Part shown: piece by piece, positions 10,640-21,924 of the stretch
Position numbering within the stretch: position 1 is the stretch's first letter
Layout: each line of letters begins with the position of its first letter
Assembly (NCBI GenBank): GCA_963921195.1
Contig: OY992537.1
Coordinates: 1,240,001 to 1,304,000 of the forward strand
From: Pegoplata infirma
Lineage: Eukaryota > Arthropoda > Insecta > Diptera > Anthomyiidae
DNA length: 64,000 nucleotides
Direction of reading: 5' to 3'
Position numbers and translations under genes: made by a program
The notes under the pieces: model-generated
Seen by the model: only the letters and a program-made list of their open reading frames with translations
Told to the model about the DNA's origin: nothing
The model's database searches: none

Positions 10640-11210
10640 AGTGCAAAAACTCAAAACACTAGAACATTTTTGGTATAGAAAATTCTCCAATTCCGAGATA
10701 CATATTAATTTTTTTATAAAATCAAAGATTTTGAAACTTTTTTGGAACGAATAACTCATTAAATTGCGGGAAATTTTATTTTAGTTATAGAGTTTTTGAA
10801 CAAAAAAAAAAAATTAAAGTTCCAAGGCATTTTTACTATAGAATAATTTTTACTATACTCAGATTAAAAACATTATTCGCATAGAAAAGTCTCAAATGTT
10901 GAGACATTTTTTGTACAGAAAAACTTTGTAATTCTGAGAAATTTTTCGTGTAGAAAAATCGCAGATTCTAAGACATTTTCCGTATAGAAGAATTCTTAGA
11001 TTCCAACACACTTTTGTTTAAAAAATTTCTTGTAAGAAAAATGTTTCAGATTTGTATAGAAAAATTCTAAGATCTACATTTTTTGTGTCGACTTTTCAGA
11101 TTCTGAGTCATATTCCGTAATGAAAAAAAGGCAGATTATGAGACGCTTTTTATATAGACAAATTCTTATATTCTAAAATTATTTGGTAGCATATTTTCAG
11201 CCTGCATTAT
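10640..11210. repeat. Degenerate minisatellite, TCTGAGAC-TTTTT-TAGAAAAA unit
   Basis: About a dozen degenerate units of 30-45 bp alternate an ATTCTGAGAC-like part with a TTTTTnnTATAGAAAAA-like part. The same wording, better preserved, makes up 54330-55500. The units are too diverged to set exact borders. Confidence 0.6.
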
Positions 11211-11409
11211 TTACAGAATTTTATATTATTTTTGAAAATAAATAGCTGAAGCTCCTGGCGTTGGTCGACTTAGATATGAATATCTAAAAAGCTTCTTCCT
11301 AGCTGCACTTAATGGGTCCTTTCATACATGCACAATTTTCTCACGACGAAACATACGTACAGTCTAAAGTGCCGTAAGACTTTACTGAAATGCAGAATTT
11401 TTTTAATAA

Positions 11410-11770
11410 CTTCACACCAGCGCCATCTACCGGCTCCAAATTTTTATCAGGAAACGAATTTTTGTTAAATAAATATATTTTGTGAATTTGAGCCAAATCG
11501 TACTATAAATACAAGAAATTGAATTATGACAACAACAGCGCAACCTATCGGGTCCAAATTTTATTAGGAAACATAGTTTTGTCCAATAAATATATTTTGT
11601 GAATTTCAGCCAAATCGAAATATAAATAAAACAAATTTAAATATAACGACTACAGAGCCACCAATTGGGGTTAAACTTAAAAGAAACTATGCTCCAGACT
11701 AAACTAATATAGTGTCCAAATTTCGTGTCAATCGCTCCAGCGGTTCTTGAGTTTAAGTAACTCGTACCCC
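11410..11770. repeat. Tandem repeat of about 118 bp, three units
   Basis: Units start near 11418, 11536 and 11654 with agcgccatctaccgg, agcgcaacctatcggg and agagccaccaattggg. Each holds AATATATTTTGTGAATTT or a variant, followed by AGCCAAATCG-like text. The first unit contains, on the minus strand, AGATGGCGCT, which fits the AGRKGGCRS core of CTCF sites. The last unit ends with tcaatcgctccagcggttc, wording also seen in the mini-me leader (aaatcgctccagtggttc). Confidence 0.65.
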
Positions 11771-11789
11771 GCACAAACGTTTTTATATA

Positions 11790-12286
11790 TTAACATAATC
11801 AGAACCAAAAATTAAAATTGCTTCCCATACTTTTACTGCATCCTAGCGCTCTTTGGATTGGTGGGTGATGACGCAAAACTTACTTGGTCAGTTGTAGTAA
11901 CCGTTTAAAGGTGTCTTATTATAAGAGTTTAAGTATTTTTATCTGCCCAAATCATTGTGCCTGACCTGAACAAATACAAAGATAAAAAGTCTGTTTGATG
12001 AAAATCTATGGGTATAATCCATAAAAAATTTAAGCAATTTTTTGTTTTTGTTGTAGTTAAAATACGAAAAAAAAAATCTTTATAACTTTGGTGTTTGCCC
12101 ATTGCTTTTTATGAATCACTTTTTATTATCTTTGGATTCAGGCATTTGAGGTTAATAAAAAAAACTGGGTAATTGGCAAATATTTATATTTTTATCGATC
12201 ATCCGAGTCTTTGCTTTCTGGAACAAATCGAATACCTCCAAAAAACGTTAAACACTTTTAAAAAGAAAAATTATTACACAAAAAAA
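11790..12286. other. AT-rich stretch, nothing recognised
   Basis: A slightly less AT-rich patch (11836-11910) has no open frame with splice signals that I can support. No repeat ends. Confidence 0.35.
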
Positions 12287-13312
12287 TTTTTTTTTGATGC
12301 AATTATTGAATTAAAGCATTTTGTATTTTTAGGTTATGTTGAATGTACCTAAATTTTTGAGGTGTCCTTACATTTTCGTTCATAACTTTTGAACCGCTGA
12401 ACTGATATTGCTCAAATGCAATACCAAACTGCTTGGGAGAACTTCCAATAAATATGTTAAATTTCAGCCATCTCCGAGTAGTCTTTTGGCCGTGATCACC
12501 ATTTCCACAGACAGACAGAACCCATTCTGATATTTTCCATTTTTAAAAAAAAGTCAATTTATCAAAAATCCGGCCACTTTTTTTTTTCTTTTTTTTAAAT
12601 TTTTTTTTAAGTTTAGATGTTTGTCCATCCACACAAAAAAATTCAGAAAAAAATTTTTCGTTTTTTTTCGAGAAAATCGCATTTGAATTTTAAATTTCTT
12701 AACAATTTTGTAATTTGCTTGTATTTTCTTGTATTAAAGTTGCGAATGAGTATTATTAATTGCATGAATATTACTCATTCGCAACGTTAATACAAGAAAA
12801 TACAAGCAAATTACAAAATTGTTATGAAATTTAAAATTCAAATGCGATTTTCTCGAAAAAAAACGAAAAATTTTTTTCTGAATTTTTTTGTGCGGATGGA
12901 CAAACATCTAAACTTTAAAAAAAAAAATTAAAAAAAGAAAAAAAGTGGCCGGATTTTTGATAAATTGACTGTTTTTAAAAATGGAAAATTTCAGAACGGG
13001 TTCCGAAAATTTAAAAAAAAAAAAAATAATAATCGATAGCCCATACAAAACTATATAAGAATCTAAATTTTTAAGATTGTGGTGCATTTCGTTTTAATGT
13101 GATAAATATTTAATCAAGGCAACTCGACACAAATTTGACAATTTTTCCAATATTTGACCACGCCTCCTAAGCCCAGTTTTTGAAAAATTGAAAAACCAAA
13201 AATGCAATTTTCTAAATTCCATATAGGGCTATCCATACAAGCTATTCAGAAGTTTATGGTACACGTGGAATGCCTCATATATACCCTCTATAATTGTAAG
13301 TTGAGGGTATAA
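12287..13312 (+). mobile_element. mini-me element interrupted by a palindromic MITE
   Basis: The left part (about 12311-12530) matches the mini-me at 39483-39680 word for word over long stretches, up to the start of the (CAGA) microsatellite. The right part (about 13280-13312) is the mini-me tail with its taccctctat and gagggtataaaaa. The MITE lies between them. The mini-me core (TATACTTTATGGGG) and the left end of the MITE are missing, which points to insertion at a TA in the tail followed by a deletion with its breakpoint in the microsatellite. Confidence 0.7.
12531..13282. mobile_element. Palindromic MITE (TATGAGGCATTCC family), left end deleted
   Basis: The central palindrome (arms about 12655-12785, centred near 12760) pairs TTTTTTTCGAGAAAATCGCA with its complement, then cttgtattttcttgtattaa with its complement. 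The right arm continues through aaatatttaatcaaggcaac and ends GTGGAATGCCTCATA at about 13280. The matching left arm is missing beyond cagaacccattctg at 12531. The full version is at 62581-63488. Confidence 0.75.
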
Positions 13313-14885
13313 AAATTCAAAATTTTTTTAGAAGCTACAGATCGCAAACTATTGATCAAATATGAATTAAAATCTCTGTACAACTGTTTAGGTTTAATGT
13401 TCCTGGCACTAATCAATATATTGATTACTGGAAAGCTATATTATTGACTTAACATTTATTTTAAGGATTATAGACCTGCGTTGCCTGCTATTTTTTTAAC
13501 CCAACTTTAACTATACTTATTAGGCAGTCTTAAGTATGTGGTGGCGGTGATACAAACAAATTATGCATTGCGCCTTTATGACTCGTATATTAAATATTAT
13601 TATTAATATTGCAAGTTAAATATTTTTGTTATTATAGCTCCTACATGAAAATATTTACATACAGTTACTTCAACATGCAAGTGTTTGTTCATATCGCTCA
13701 TTTACTACAATAGTGACTTAACTCAAAAAATTAGATTTTTGAGTCAATGTTGCAGAATAATTCGCTATATCATGCTTTATATTGCGTAAAAAATTCGCAC
13801 TTATAACTTTAAACTCACCGCATAACATTTTATATGGGCCAACCTGTTTTATTGGAAACCTATTTTTCCAATGAGAACTTTAAACACAATTTCTAAAAAA
13901 AATCATTTCTTTAGATTTCTGTCACTATTGCAGTCAATGAGCGATATATTTAATACTCATACACATAAGAATGTATAAATACATTAATACATTTAACAGG
14001 ATTTTCAAATATAATATAAATTTGAATATGCATTCAACAGACACATCGACAGACGGACTTTTGTGAAATAGAGTGGTATTACTGTTATGACGGTTTATTG
14101 TTTTGGTTATAATGACAAATGGTGGTGGTAGTGTGATATCAGCACAGCATGAACAACATAATCTTTCTAGGAGGCGACAACTCGTTTATCTATTTGACAG
14201 CTTCAAGCTATTTTAAAATATGTATGTATATACCTTCTTATTCAACAAAATTTATATGGTTTTTTCTGTTTTTATTGTTGATCATATTTAACGAACCAAC
14301 CAACACTTCTGTCACACAAAACCACCTGCTTTTGTTTTAATTTGTTATTACAAATACTCACACACATACCATGAATGACATCGCTTCCTTGTAACATAAT
14401 TTATTAAATATTTAATAAGTTTATGTCATTTATTCATATTCATATACGAATAAACATACTTACACATGTATAAACAATAATACTACAAAATGTAATCCTC
14501 TTACATAGAGAAAGTCGAAAGGAAAAGTCTTTGTTACAGAAGTAAAATACATACTGTATGAATGTGCTCAAAAATAATTTATCATTTATGTATGTAAATA
14601 TTGCAACACATAAATATATGGGACACTCCAAATCAAATGATACGCTACAGAAAAACTTATTGCGCATAACAGCTCTGAAAGTAATTCCAGTCGTAAGGGT
14701 TTCCCTTGAAAGTATAATAAGAACAATTTTTTTAAAATTTGTGTCCAGTCAAATTTAACAAAGTCTAACTAATGAATTGGAAGCAAAATTTAGAAATTTT
14801 TGTTTATGTATAAAATATTGGAAAGGTTCTGAATGTATTTTAAAAATTGTTAAATTACACAACTAAACATCGAAAATGCGGCAGC
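13313..14885. other. Non-repetitive-looking AT-rich sequence
   Basis: About 1.5 kb without recognised repeat ends, tandem units or supported exons. Small open frames here have no protein-like features. It is best read as old intron or intergenic DNA. Confidence 0.4.
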
Positions 14886-15783
14886 ACTGAAAAAAAATAC
14901 ATAACTAAAATTAAGGAAAAAATGTCTTTGAAATTTTATCATGAATTTTCCTAAAATTTAGTAAAATTTAACTAAAAAATGAGAAATTTTCTTAACTATG
15001 AGGAAAAAAGTTTAGTTCATTTACTTATAAGTAGTTCATAGTTTTCTTTAAATGGAATTTTAAAATATTAGGAAAAAAATTCTTTATTTTAAAGACATAT
15101 TTCTTAAAAAACAATTAAGTTCAAGTTTAGTTAAAATTTACTAAAAAAAAAACATCATCGTATTTCTCTTCTTTGAATTGAGAAAGTGTTCTTCTTAGAA
15201 TTTAGTTAATAACTTCTGAGAATTTAGTAAATAACTTCTTAGAATTTAGTTAAAAATTCAAAATGGCGATATCTCGAAAACTAAGCGAGATAGAGCGAAA
15301 CGGAAACGGTAGCTCTTGACTCGTAGAACACTTCTGCAAAATACCCGAAAGCCCTCCGATTAATAGTTTTTAAGTTATCCAGTTTTTAAGATTCTCAAGA
15401 CCCTATCAGACCCCTTATTACCGTATCTCAAAAACTAAGCAAGTTAGAGCGAAACGGACACAAATTTTGGGTCAAAATCTATAGGGACCCTTAAAGGACC
15501 GGGGTCTTGAGTTAACAAGGGGATCGACCCAAGGGGTCCGAACCCATGGGTCCAGGCTCTAGACCCAATCCAGTTTTAAAATGTGAATGAACTAAAGTGT
15601 AATATAATTTTTCCCATTTTCTAGTTAAAATTGGCTTAAAATTAATTAACTTTGTTTTCCTTATTTTTGGGAAAATTATGAACTAAAACCGAGAAAAAAA
15701 TCTTTGGAGCCAAATCATTCTCTCTTTTTCCCAAAATTAAGTTAATTTTCCCAGATTTTAGTTCACTTTTTTTTTTGAGTGTG
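14886..15783. mobile_element. CACTG-ended element, copy 1
   Basis: Starts GCACTGAAAAAAAATACATAAC and ends TTTTTTTTTGAGTG. Inner text includes taactaaaattaaggaaaaa on one side and ttttcccaaaattaagttaa on the other, so the subterminal regions are partly inverted copies. A block near 15265-15550 holds atggcgatatctcgaaaact and a cgaacccatgggtcc phrase. Copy 2 begins 330 bp downstream in the same orientation. No target duplication could be fixed. Confidence 0.7.
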
Positions 15784-16112
15784 GGACTCTCCCTTATACA
15801 CGTGATTATAAATTTACTGCTGGTCAAAAATCCGGTCTTCAAACTTTTCCATCACATCAGGTTTTTGACAAAATTGAGGTCAAAGTTCACAAAAATTGCC
15901 GTTTTAGAATGTTTTGGCAACTCATAGCGGATGAAGCCGATGTGTTGGCGACTTAAAAATGTGTTGATGGTAAAGCTTAAACATTACTCTTTAAGATGCA
16001 GAACACATTTGATCAGTCGCCTTAACCCTTAGGACACCAATCGTCTTTCAACGATATCTTATTCCCCAGTATCGGAAAAAACGTTTTTGGGAGAAAATTA
16101 CTTACTGTTCCA

Positions 16113-17144
16113 TGCACTGAAAAAAAAGACATAACTAAAATTAAGGAAAAAATGTCTTTGAAAATTTATCATGAATTTTCCTAAAATTTAGTTAAATTTA
16201 ACTTAAAAATGAGAAATTTTCTTAACTATGAGGAAAAAATTTTCATTTTCTTATAATTAGTTCATAGTTTTCTTTAAATGGATTTTTTTAATATTAGGAA
16301 AAAAATTCTTACTGCCAAAGAAATTTTCCACAAATCTAAGAATCGTATCTTTATTTTTAAGACATATTTCTTAAAAAACAATTTAGTTCAAGTTTAGTTA
16401 AAATTTACTACATAAAACATCATCGTATTTCTCTTCTTTGAATTGAGGAAGTGTACTTCTTAGAATTTAGTTAATGACTTCTGAGAATTTAGTAAATAAC
16501 TTCTTAGAATTTAGTTAAAAATTCAAAATGGCGATATCTCGAAAACTAAGCGAGATAGAGCGAAACAGATGAAATTTTCAAAAGAAAGACTACAAAGAAA
16601 AATATGGAATAGCCTAGCTCTGCATATCTGTCGGGGTCTCAAGACCCTAATTTTAGATCTAAAATTTGAAATTCCCGAGATTTTATATATGCACATATCT
16701 CGGTAAATACTGCCAACACGAGAAAAGGTCCAACGGCATTTTTGTAGCTCTAGTTTTTGAGTTATCCGGTTTTTAAGATTCTCAAGACCCTATCAGGCCC
16801 CTTATTACCGTATCTCAAAAACTAAGCAAGTTAGAGCGAAACGGACACAAGTTTTGGTTCAAAATCTTTGGGGACCCTTAAAGGACCCAACGGGGTCTCG
16901 AGTTATATAGGGTCCGAACCCATGGGTCCAGGGTCTAGACCCAATCTATTTCTAAAATGTGAAGTATAATTTTTCCCATTTTCTAGGTAAAATTGGCTTA
17001 AAATTTATTAACTTTGTTTTCCTTATTTTTGGGAAAATTATGAACTAAAACCAAGAAAAAAAATCTTTGGAGCCAAATCATTCCCTCTTTTTCTCAAAAT
17101 TGAGTTAATTTTCCCAAATTTTAGTTCACTTTTTTTTTAGTGTG
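16113..17144. mobile_element. CACTG-ended element, copy 2
   Basis: Starts GCACTGAAAAAAAAGACATAAC and ends TTTTTTTTAGTG. It matches copy 1 (14886-15783) over most of its length but is longer. It keeps a block around gtcggggtctcaagacccta (about 16630) that copy 1 lacks. Inserted inside the foldback host. Confidence 0.7.
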
Positions 17145-17299
17145 GGTTTAAGCGAATTATCAAATGAGTTATGCATCTAAAAAAGCAATGTTTCAACTTT
17201 ACCCTTGACTTATTTTTAAGTCTTTATTTAGCACATCGGGTTCATCCGCTATGAGCACTAAAGAAATAAAAGTTTATCATTATTTAAAAAAAAAAAAAA

Positions 17300-17745
17300 A
17301 TATTCCACGCCCATAAAAAGAGGGGCGGACCGAAAAAAAAACGATATTATCTAATTCTCTGGGTCCAAATGCAGGACTTTGAACATCTTATAGCATAAAA
17401 ATGTTGCTTTTGTTTAACAAAGACACAAAAAATCATGTAAAAAAGTTGTATTTTTCATTGGTTGGTTTAGTTCTTCAAGGGGAAATTTTTTCATCCTGGT
17501 CCGATTTTGCTGATTTACGAACTTAACTTGCCTAGGAACATAAGACATATTCGTGTCAAATGTCGGTAGTCTAGCTCTTTTATTTAGGACTGCATCATGT
17601 TAACTAGAGACGGACATTCGGACGGACGGACATTCGGACGGACGGACATTGCTGGAATGTCTTAGAATCGATCACTGATCATAAATATATATACTTTATG
17701 GGGTCCTATACCGATATTTTGATGCGTTAGTTGGACGGTATAAAA
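17300..17745 (+). mobile_element. mini-me/DINE-1-like element, subfamily B
   Basis: Order on the plus strand: leader with ttccacgcccataaaaagag and ggtttagttcttcaagggga; a short interrupted (GGAC)n tract at about 17609-17648; tcttagaatcgatcactgat; the core ATATATATACTTTATGGGGTC (about 17684-17704); and a tail ending GACGGTATAAAAA. Non-coding. Confidence 0.8.
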
Positions 17746-17989
17746 ATGCAAAAACAGAGATTTTTTGAACTTTCACATCAATTTTCTCAAAAACCTAGTG
17801 TGATGGAAAAGTTTGGAGACCATTTGTAATCACACAGAACCCTTGCAATTAACTATGTAATATCGCGTCCCATTCGCATCAAGTATTTTGAAAATGTTCA
17901 GTAGTGTTATCTGTCTAGTAATTTCAGAGTTTTTGAACTATTGCTAAGTCTTTGTAATGGCTCAAAAGTGCTTTTACTGATTTTGTGAG

Positions 17990-18520
17990 TGTATTAATAT
18001 ATTTTTTGTGTTGCGTTTTAGTTTTTAATTTTTCAAAAACTGAACTGGGAGGAGTGGTTAAATATTGAAAAACTTGTTAAATTTGTGTCGAGATCCCTAG
18101 ATAAAATATTTATCAAATTAAAACGAAAATCACCACAATCTCAAAAATTTACCTTCTTGTATATTTTGGTATGGGCTATTGATTAAATTTTTGATAAATT
18201 GGCTTTTTTAAAAATGAAAAATTTCAGACACGGCTCGGAAAATTTTCCTAAATAATAATTTGTAGTCGATAGCCCATAAAAAATATACTAGAATGTGGAT
18301 TTTGGAGATTATGGTGCTTTACAATAATTTGATAAATATTTAATCAATTGAACTCGACACAAATTTAATAATTATTCCAGTATTTAACCACGCCTCCTAT
18401 ACCCAGTTTTTGAAAAATTGAAAATCCAACAAAAGCAATTTTCTTAGTTAAATATAGGGCTATTCAACACACTTGTTTTTCTGTAGCAGGACATTTAGTG
18501 TGTAATGCCACATACGAATT
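17990..18520. mobile_element. Palindromic MITE (TATGAGGCATTCC family), centre deleted
   Basis: A left arm (about 18000-18180) and a right arm (about 18230-18515) pair through ctcaaaaatttacc, taaatatttatcaaattaaa and ggaggagtggtt-like text. The central palindrome of the family (TTTCGAGAAAATCGCATTTG) is absent. The right end reads catttagtgtgtaatgccac, a decayed TIR. Confidence 0.6.
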
Positions 18521-19184
18521 CATAATTTATACATATTAAAATTGTAAATGAAACCTTTTTGCATTACAATTTTCATTTAAATGAAATACCTTGAACATAT
18601 TTAAGGAATCCTTTTACAATTTTCTTTACATCCTTTTCGTAGAATTATATCAAATATTTATGTAATATTAATAAGCACATATATTCTGATAGACTTTCAT
18701 ACTTTCATTCACTTTCAAAATATATTCTATACATTTTAAGCATAAACAGAATTTCTAACAATTTAATTAACTTACTAAATATTGAATGTGTGTGTATGTT
18801 CTACATACATATATGAAAACCTGTTATAATTTATGAGCTGAGAAAGTGTGGAGACACTAACTTTATTTTACAATGCATATTTCAAAGATTTTGTGATTTT
18901 TTTTAAAAGGAAACTTCTTTTAGTTTTACCAAAATTTGGAAATCGATGCAGAGAATTATTATTAGATTTGTACTGTCAAATGTTTAAAATTTGCTGTATC
19001 GATGTTAATTTTTAGATAATTTTTCATATTTATAATTCATTATCGTATGTAAAATACCTTCAGAGGAGGTTCAATGTCGTATTAGTAATATTGTTTCCGA
19101 TAAATTTTATATTAATCATACGTTCTCGTATGTATTTGCGTAATAACTTAACAAATTTGAAAATCTAAAAACATTTTCATTTGA
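18521..19184. other. AT-rich stretch, nothing recognised
   Basis: No repeat ends, tandem repeats or supported exons are seen. Confidence 0.35.
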
Positions 19185-19611
19185 GTTTCAATTAGAGGTA
19201 TTCCCGGGACGGGATTTCCCTACATTTTTTAATCTCAAAATCCCAGGAAATAGAGTAGGAATTCCCGGGAAGTCTATTTTCGTTTAAAATGTTTATATTT
19301 TGGCATTTGTTGACTATTTTCTGTTTGCTTGCCATATGTGTTATTAACAATAATTGATTACCAAAATAACAACCTTCTGCAAGGTGAGTAGGGCTCAGAA
19401 TGTCTTAAAATCTGATACTACGTGCATTCTACAGTAAAAATTTCTGAACTGAGATAAAATGTCCCAAACTGTTCCACAGGAAAATTGCCTTAGAATCTGA
19501 GTATTTTTCGATAGTATATTGAAACTTTTTCTATAATTTTTTCTTTAAATTTTTTAAAAAAAATTTATGGATTTTTTTAGGGAAAAATTTCCTCGAATCA
19601 GTTCTAGGAAC

Positions 19612-19730
19612 AGAGGTTAGGTTAGGTTGTAAGTGGCTGCTGACGTTTTACGTCAGCACACGTAGACTCTGAGGTCCATTGTGATACCACGGGACCGTAA
19701 TAGGTTTCCCTACTAGTTCCTGTCGTTAAA
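19612..19730 (-). other. LINE 3' UTR with hairpin
   Basis: On the minus strand, TGCTGACGT and ACGTCAGCA form a 9-bp stem with a 3-nt loop (about 19637-19657), followed by CCTAACCTAACC. A similar hairpin and tail appear at 60748-60825. LINE reverse transcriptases often recognise structured 3' UTRs, so this is a candidate recognition element. Confidence 0.6.
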
Positions 19731-21924
19731 TCAGTTTGAGCTTCTTATGAAACTCCTTAGATGTTGAATTTTGACATCCGACAAATCAGAAAGATCGTAC
19801 AGCTCCCTAGATCCCAGTGAAGCAAGTCTCTGACCAGAAAGTGCCGGGCAATGGCAAATAAAGTGTTTGATAGTTTCCAACTCCTCTTTATCCATGCAAC
19901 TTCGGCAAAAGTCATTCGACGGCACGTTTAACCGCTCTGCGTGCTTCCTTATAAGACAGTGTCCGGTAATTATAGAAACCACCGTCGAAATCTCTCCTCT
20001 TGGAAGCGATATGAGCTCCCTTGTGCGCCCCTGATTAAGAGAAGGCCAAATCAGTCGTGTTGTCTCACACGTCCATCCATTTGCCCATCTTTGATTAGTC
20101 TCCGTCGCAGAACAAAGCCGTAGGTTTTGCTTGCAAGTTTCTAGAGGCATACCAACACATTCCAATTCTGTTGGAACCTGTAAGGTAGTTCCTAGTCTTG
20201 CAAGCTCATCGGCTTTGCAATTCCCTGGAATGTCTCTGTGCCCTGGGACCCATATGAGTCGTATGTTAAACTGCTTGGCCATCTCATTTAAGGACGTGCG
20301 GCAGTTAAGAGCAGATCTTGTTTTCAGAAACATTGAATCCAGGGACTTGACCGCGGCTTGACTGTCAGTATAGATGTTGACTGCGGTTGTAGACCAGACA
20401 TTGCAGCTCAACCAGTCAGCCACTTCTTTTATTGCCAGCATCTCTGCCTGGTAAACACTGCAATGATCTGGCAATCTACGAGCCAGGCTCAACCCAAGCT
20501 CTTCCGAATAGACTCCAAAGCCCCCTTGTTCGTGCAGCCTCGATCCATCTGTGTAAAAATTTATGGTAGCTCCACTACCCGGAGTATCCTCCATCCAAGA
20601 CTCCCTGGATGGTATCATAGTGGTAAAGTGGCGCTCAAAGAGGCTCAAAGAGGGAGCACAGTCCACATTTTGTGGTATTGTTATCTTCTTCAAGATCGCG
20701 CTATGGCCACAATCGCTGCTCCTCCATTGCAGCGTGCTATTAAGTCGAATTGACGACGCAGCCGCATACTGCCTACCCAATATGTCCAATGGTATCAGGT
20801 GAAGGAGGATTTCTAATGCAGCCGTAGGTGTAGTACGAAGAGCGCCAGTGATGCACATCGACGCCATTCTCTGTACCTTCGTGATAAAGACACAGTTCGC
20901 TTTTGTTTCTAAAGCAGGCCACCAGACAATGATTCCATACAGCAAAATTGGACGCACCACTGCTGTATAGATCCAATGAACGACTTGAGGGCTAAAACCC
21001 CATCGTTTTCCAATGGCCCTTTTACAGGAATAAAAAGCAATCGTTGCTTTTCTCACCCGTTCCTCAATGTTACGCCTGAAATTCAACTTCCATTCTAGAA
21101 ATACTCCAAGATACTTGGCTCCATCTGAGAAGGTGATTTCAGTGCCGTCCAGAGAAATAGGATCAAAAGCAGGAGTCTTATTTTTCCTTGTAAACAAAAC
21201 AAGCTCTGTTTTACTTGGATTAACTCCTAGACCACAGTCTCTTGCCCATTTAGACAGATCTTTCAGAGAACCCTGAAGAATGTCCCTCAATGTTGGCAGA
21301 TGCTTCCCCTTAACCGCTATCGCGACATCGTCAGCATATGCGACAACATGACAACTACGTGCTTCTAGAGATAGCAGCATTGAATTCAGTGCCAGGTTCC
21401 AAAGAAGCGGCGAAAGAACACCTCCTTGTGGTGTGCCCCTATTAACAAATCGAGATATGACGGACGCTCCCAATTCAGACGTTATACGTCTATTGGCAAG
21501 TAGGTTTTCCATCATTAAAACGATCCCACGCTTTACTCCTAGACCAGACAATGCCAAAACTATCGAGTCTGGGATGAAATTATTAAATGCCCCCTCTGTA
21601 TTAAGAAAGGCCACCATAGTGTACTCCTTTACCGAAAGCGATCTCTCGATGGTACCAACGAGCTCATGCAGAGCTGTTTCCGTTGATCTACCCTTGCTGT
21701 ATTTTTTGCTTTGTCGAAAGCAACCTCGGGTCAATCACTCTACGCAAATATGAGTCTATCATTCGTTCCATTGTCTTTAACAAAAAAGAAGACAGACTAA
21801 TTGGTCTGAAATCCTTCGGAGCTGTGTGGGAACTTTTCCCAGCCTTCGGGATAAATACGACTCTGGTATCCCTCCATTTTAAAGGAATATACGACCAGTT
21901 GATGCATGCTGTGTATAGATACAT
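19731..21924 (-). pseudogene. LINE pol fragment: reverse transcriptase, RNase H, CCHC (frameshifted)
   Basis: Copies element RNA into DNA at a nicked target in an intact LINE. Two frames join. The upstream frame (21924-21688) carries WRDTRVVFIPKAGK and DFRPISLSSFLLKTMER. The downstream frame of 667 codons (21734-19731) carries KGRSTETALHEL, motif A (residues 43-53), GTPQGGVLSP (100-109), the catalytic YADD (133-136), NPSKTELVLF, then RNase H (Asp396, Glu431, Asp457, His499, Asp509, all present) and a C-x2-C-x10-H-x4-C motif (610-629). The shift is explained by one extra base in an A6 run at 21702-21707. Motif A reads FLNTEGAFNNF: the first catalytic aspartate is asparagine (codon at 21600-21602), so this copy should be inactive. 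Apart from these two lesions the frame is unbroken, which suggests a fairly recent insertion. Confidence 0.9.

Larger units (their letters stand above)
15801..17833. mobile_element. Foldback host element with two insertions
   Basis: The outer arms pair: 15801-15960 (including ctcatagcggatgaagccga and aaacttttccatcacatcag) against 17233-17256 and 17761-17833 (including ttcatccgctatgag and tgatggaaaagtttgg). A CACTG-ended element (16113-17144) and a plus-strand mini-me (17300-17745) lie between the arms and are read as later insertions. The exact outer border and target duplication are not clear. Confidence 0.6.

Noticed and set aside
14886..15783. 8-bp TSD for the CACTG-ended elements
   Set aside because: Flanks of both copies (tgcggcag/tgggactc and gttccatg/tgggttta) do not match, so hAT membership is not claimed for them.
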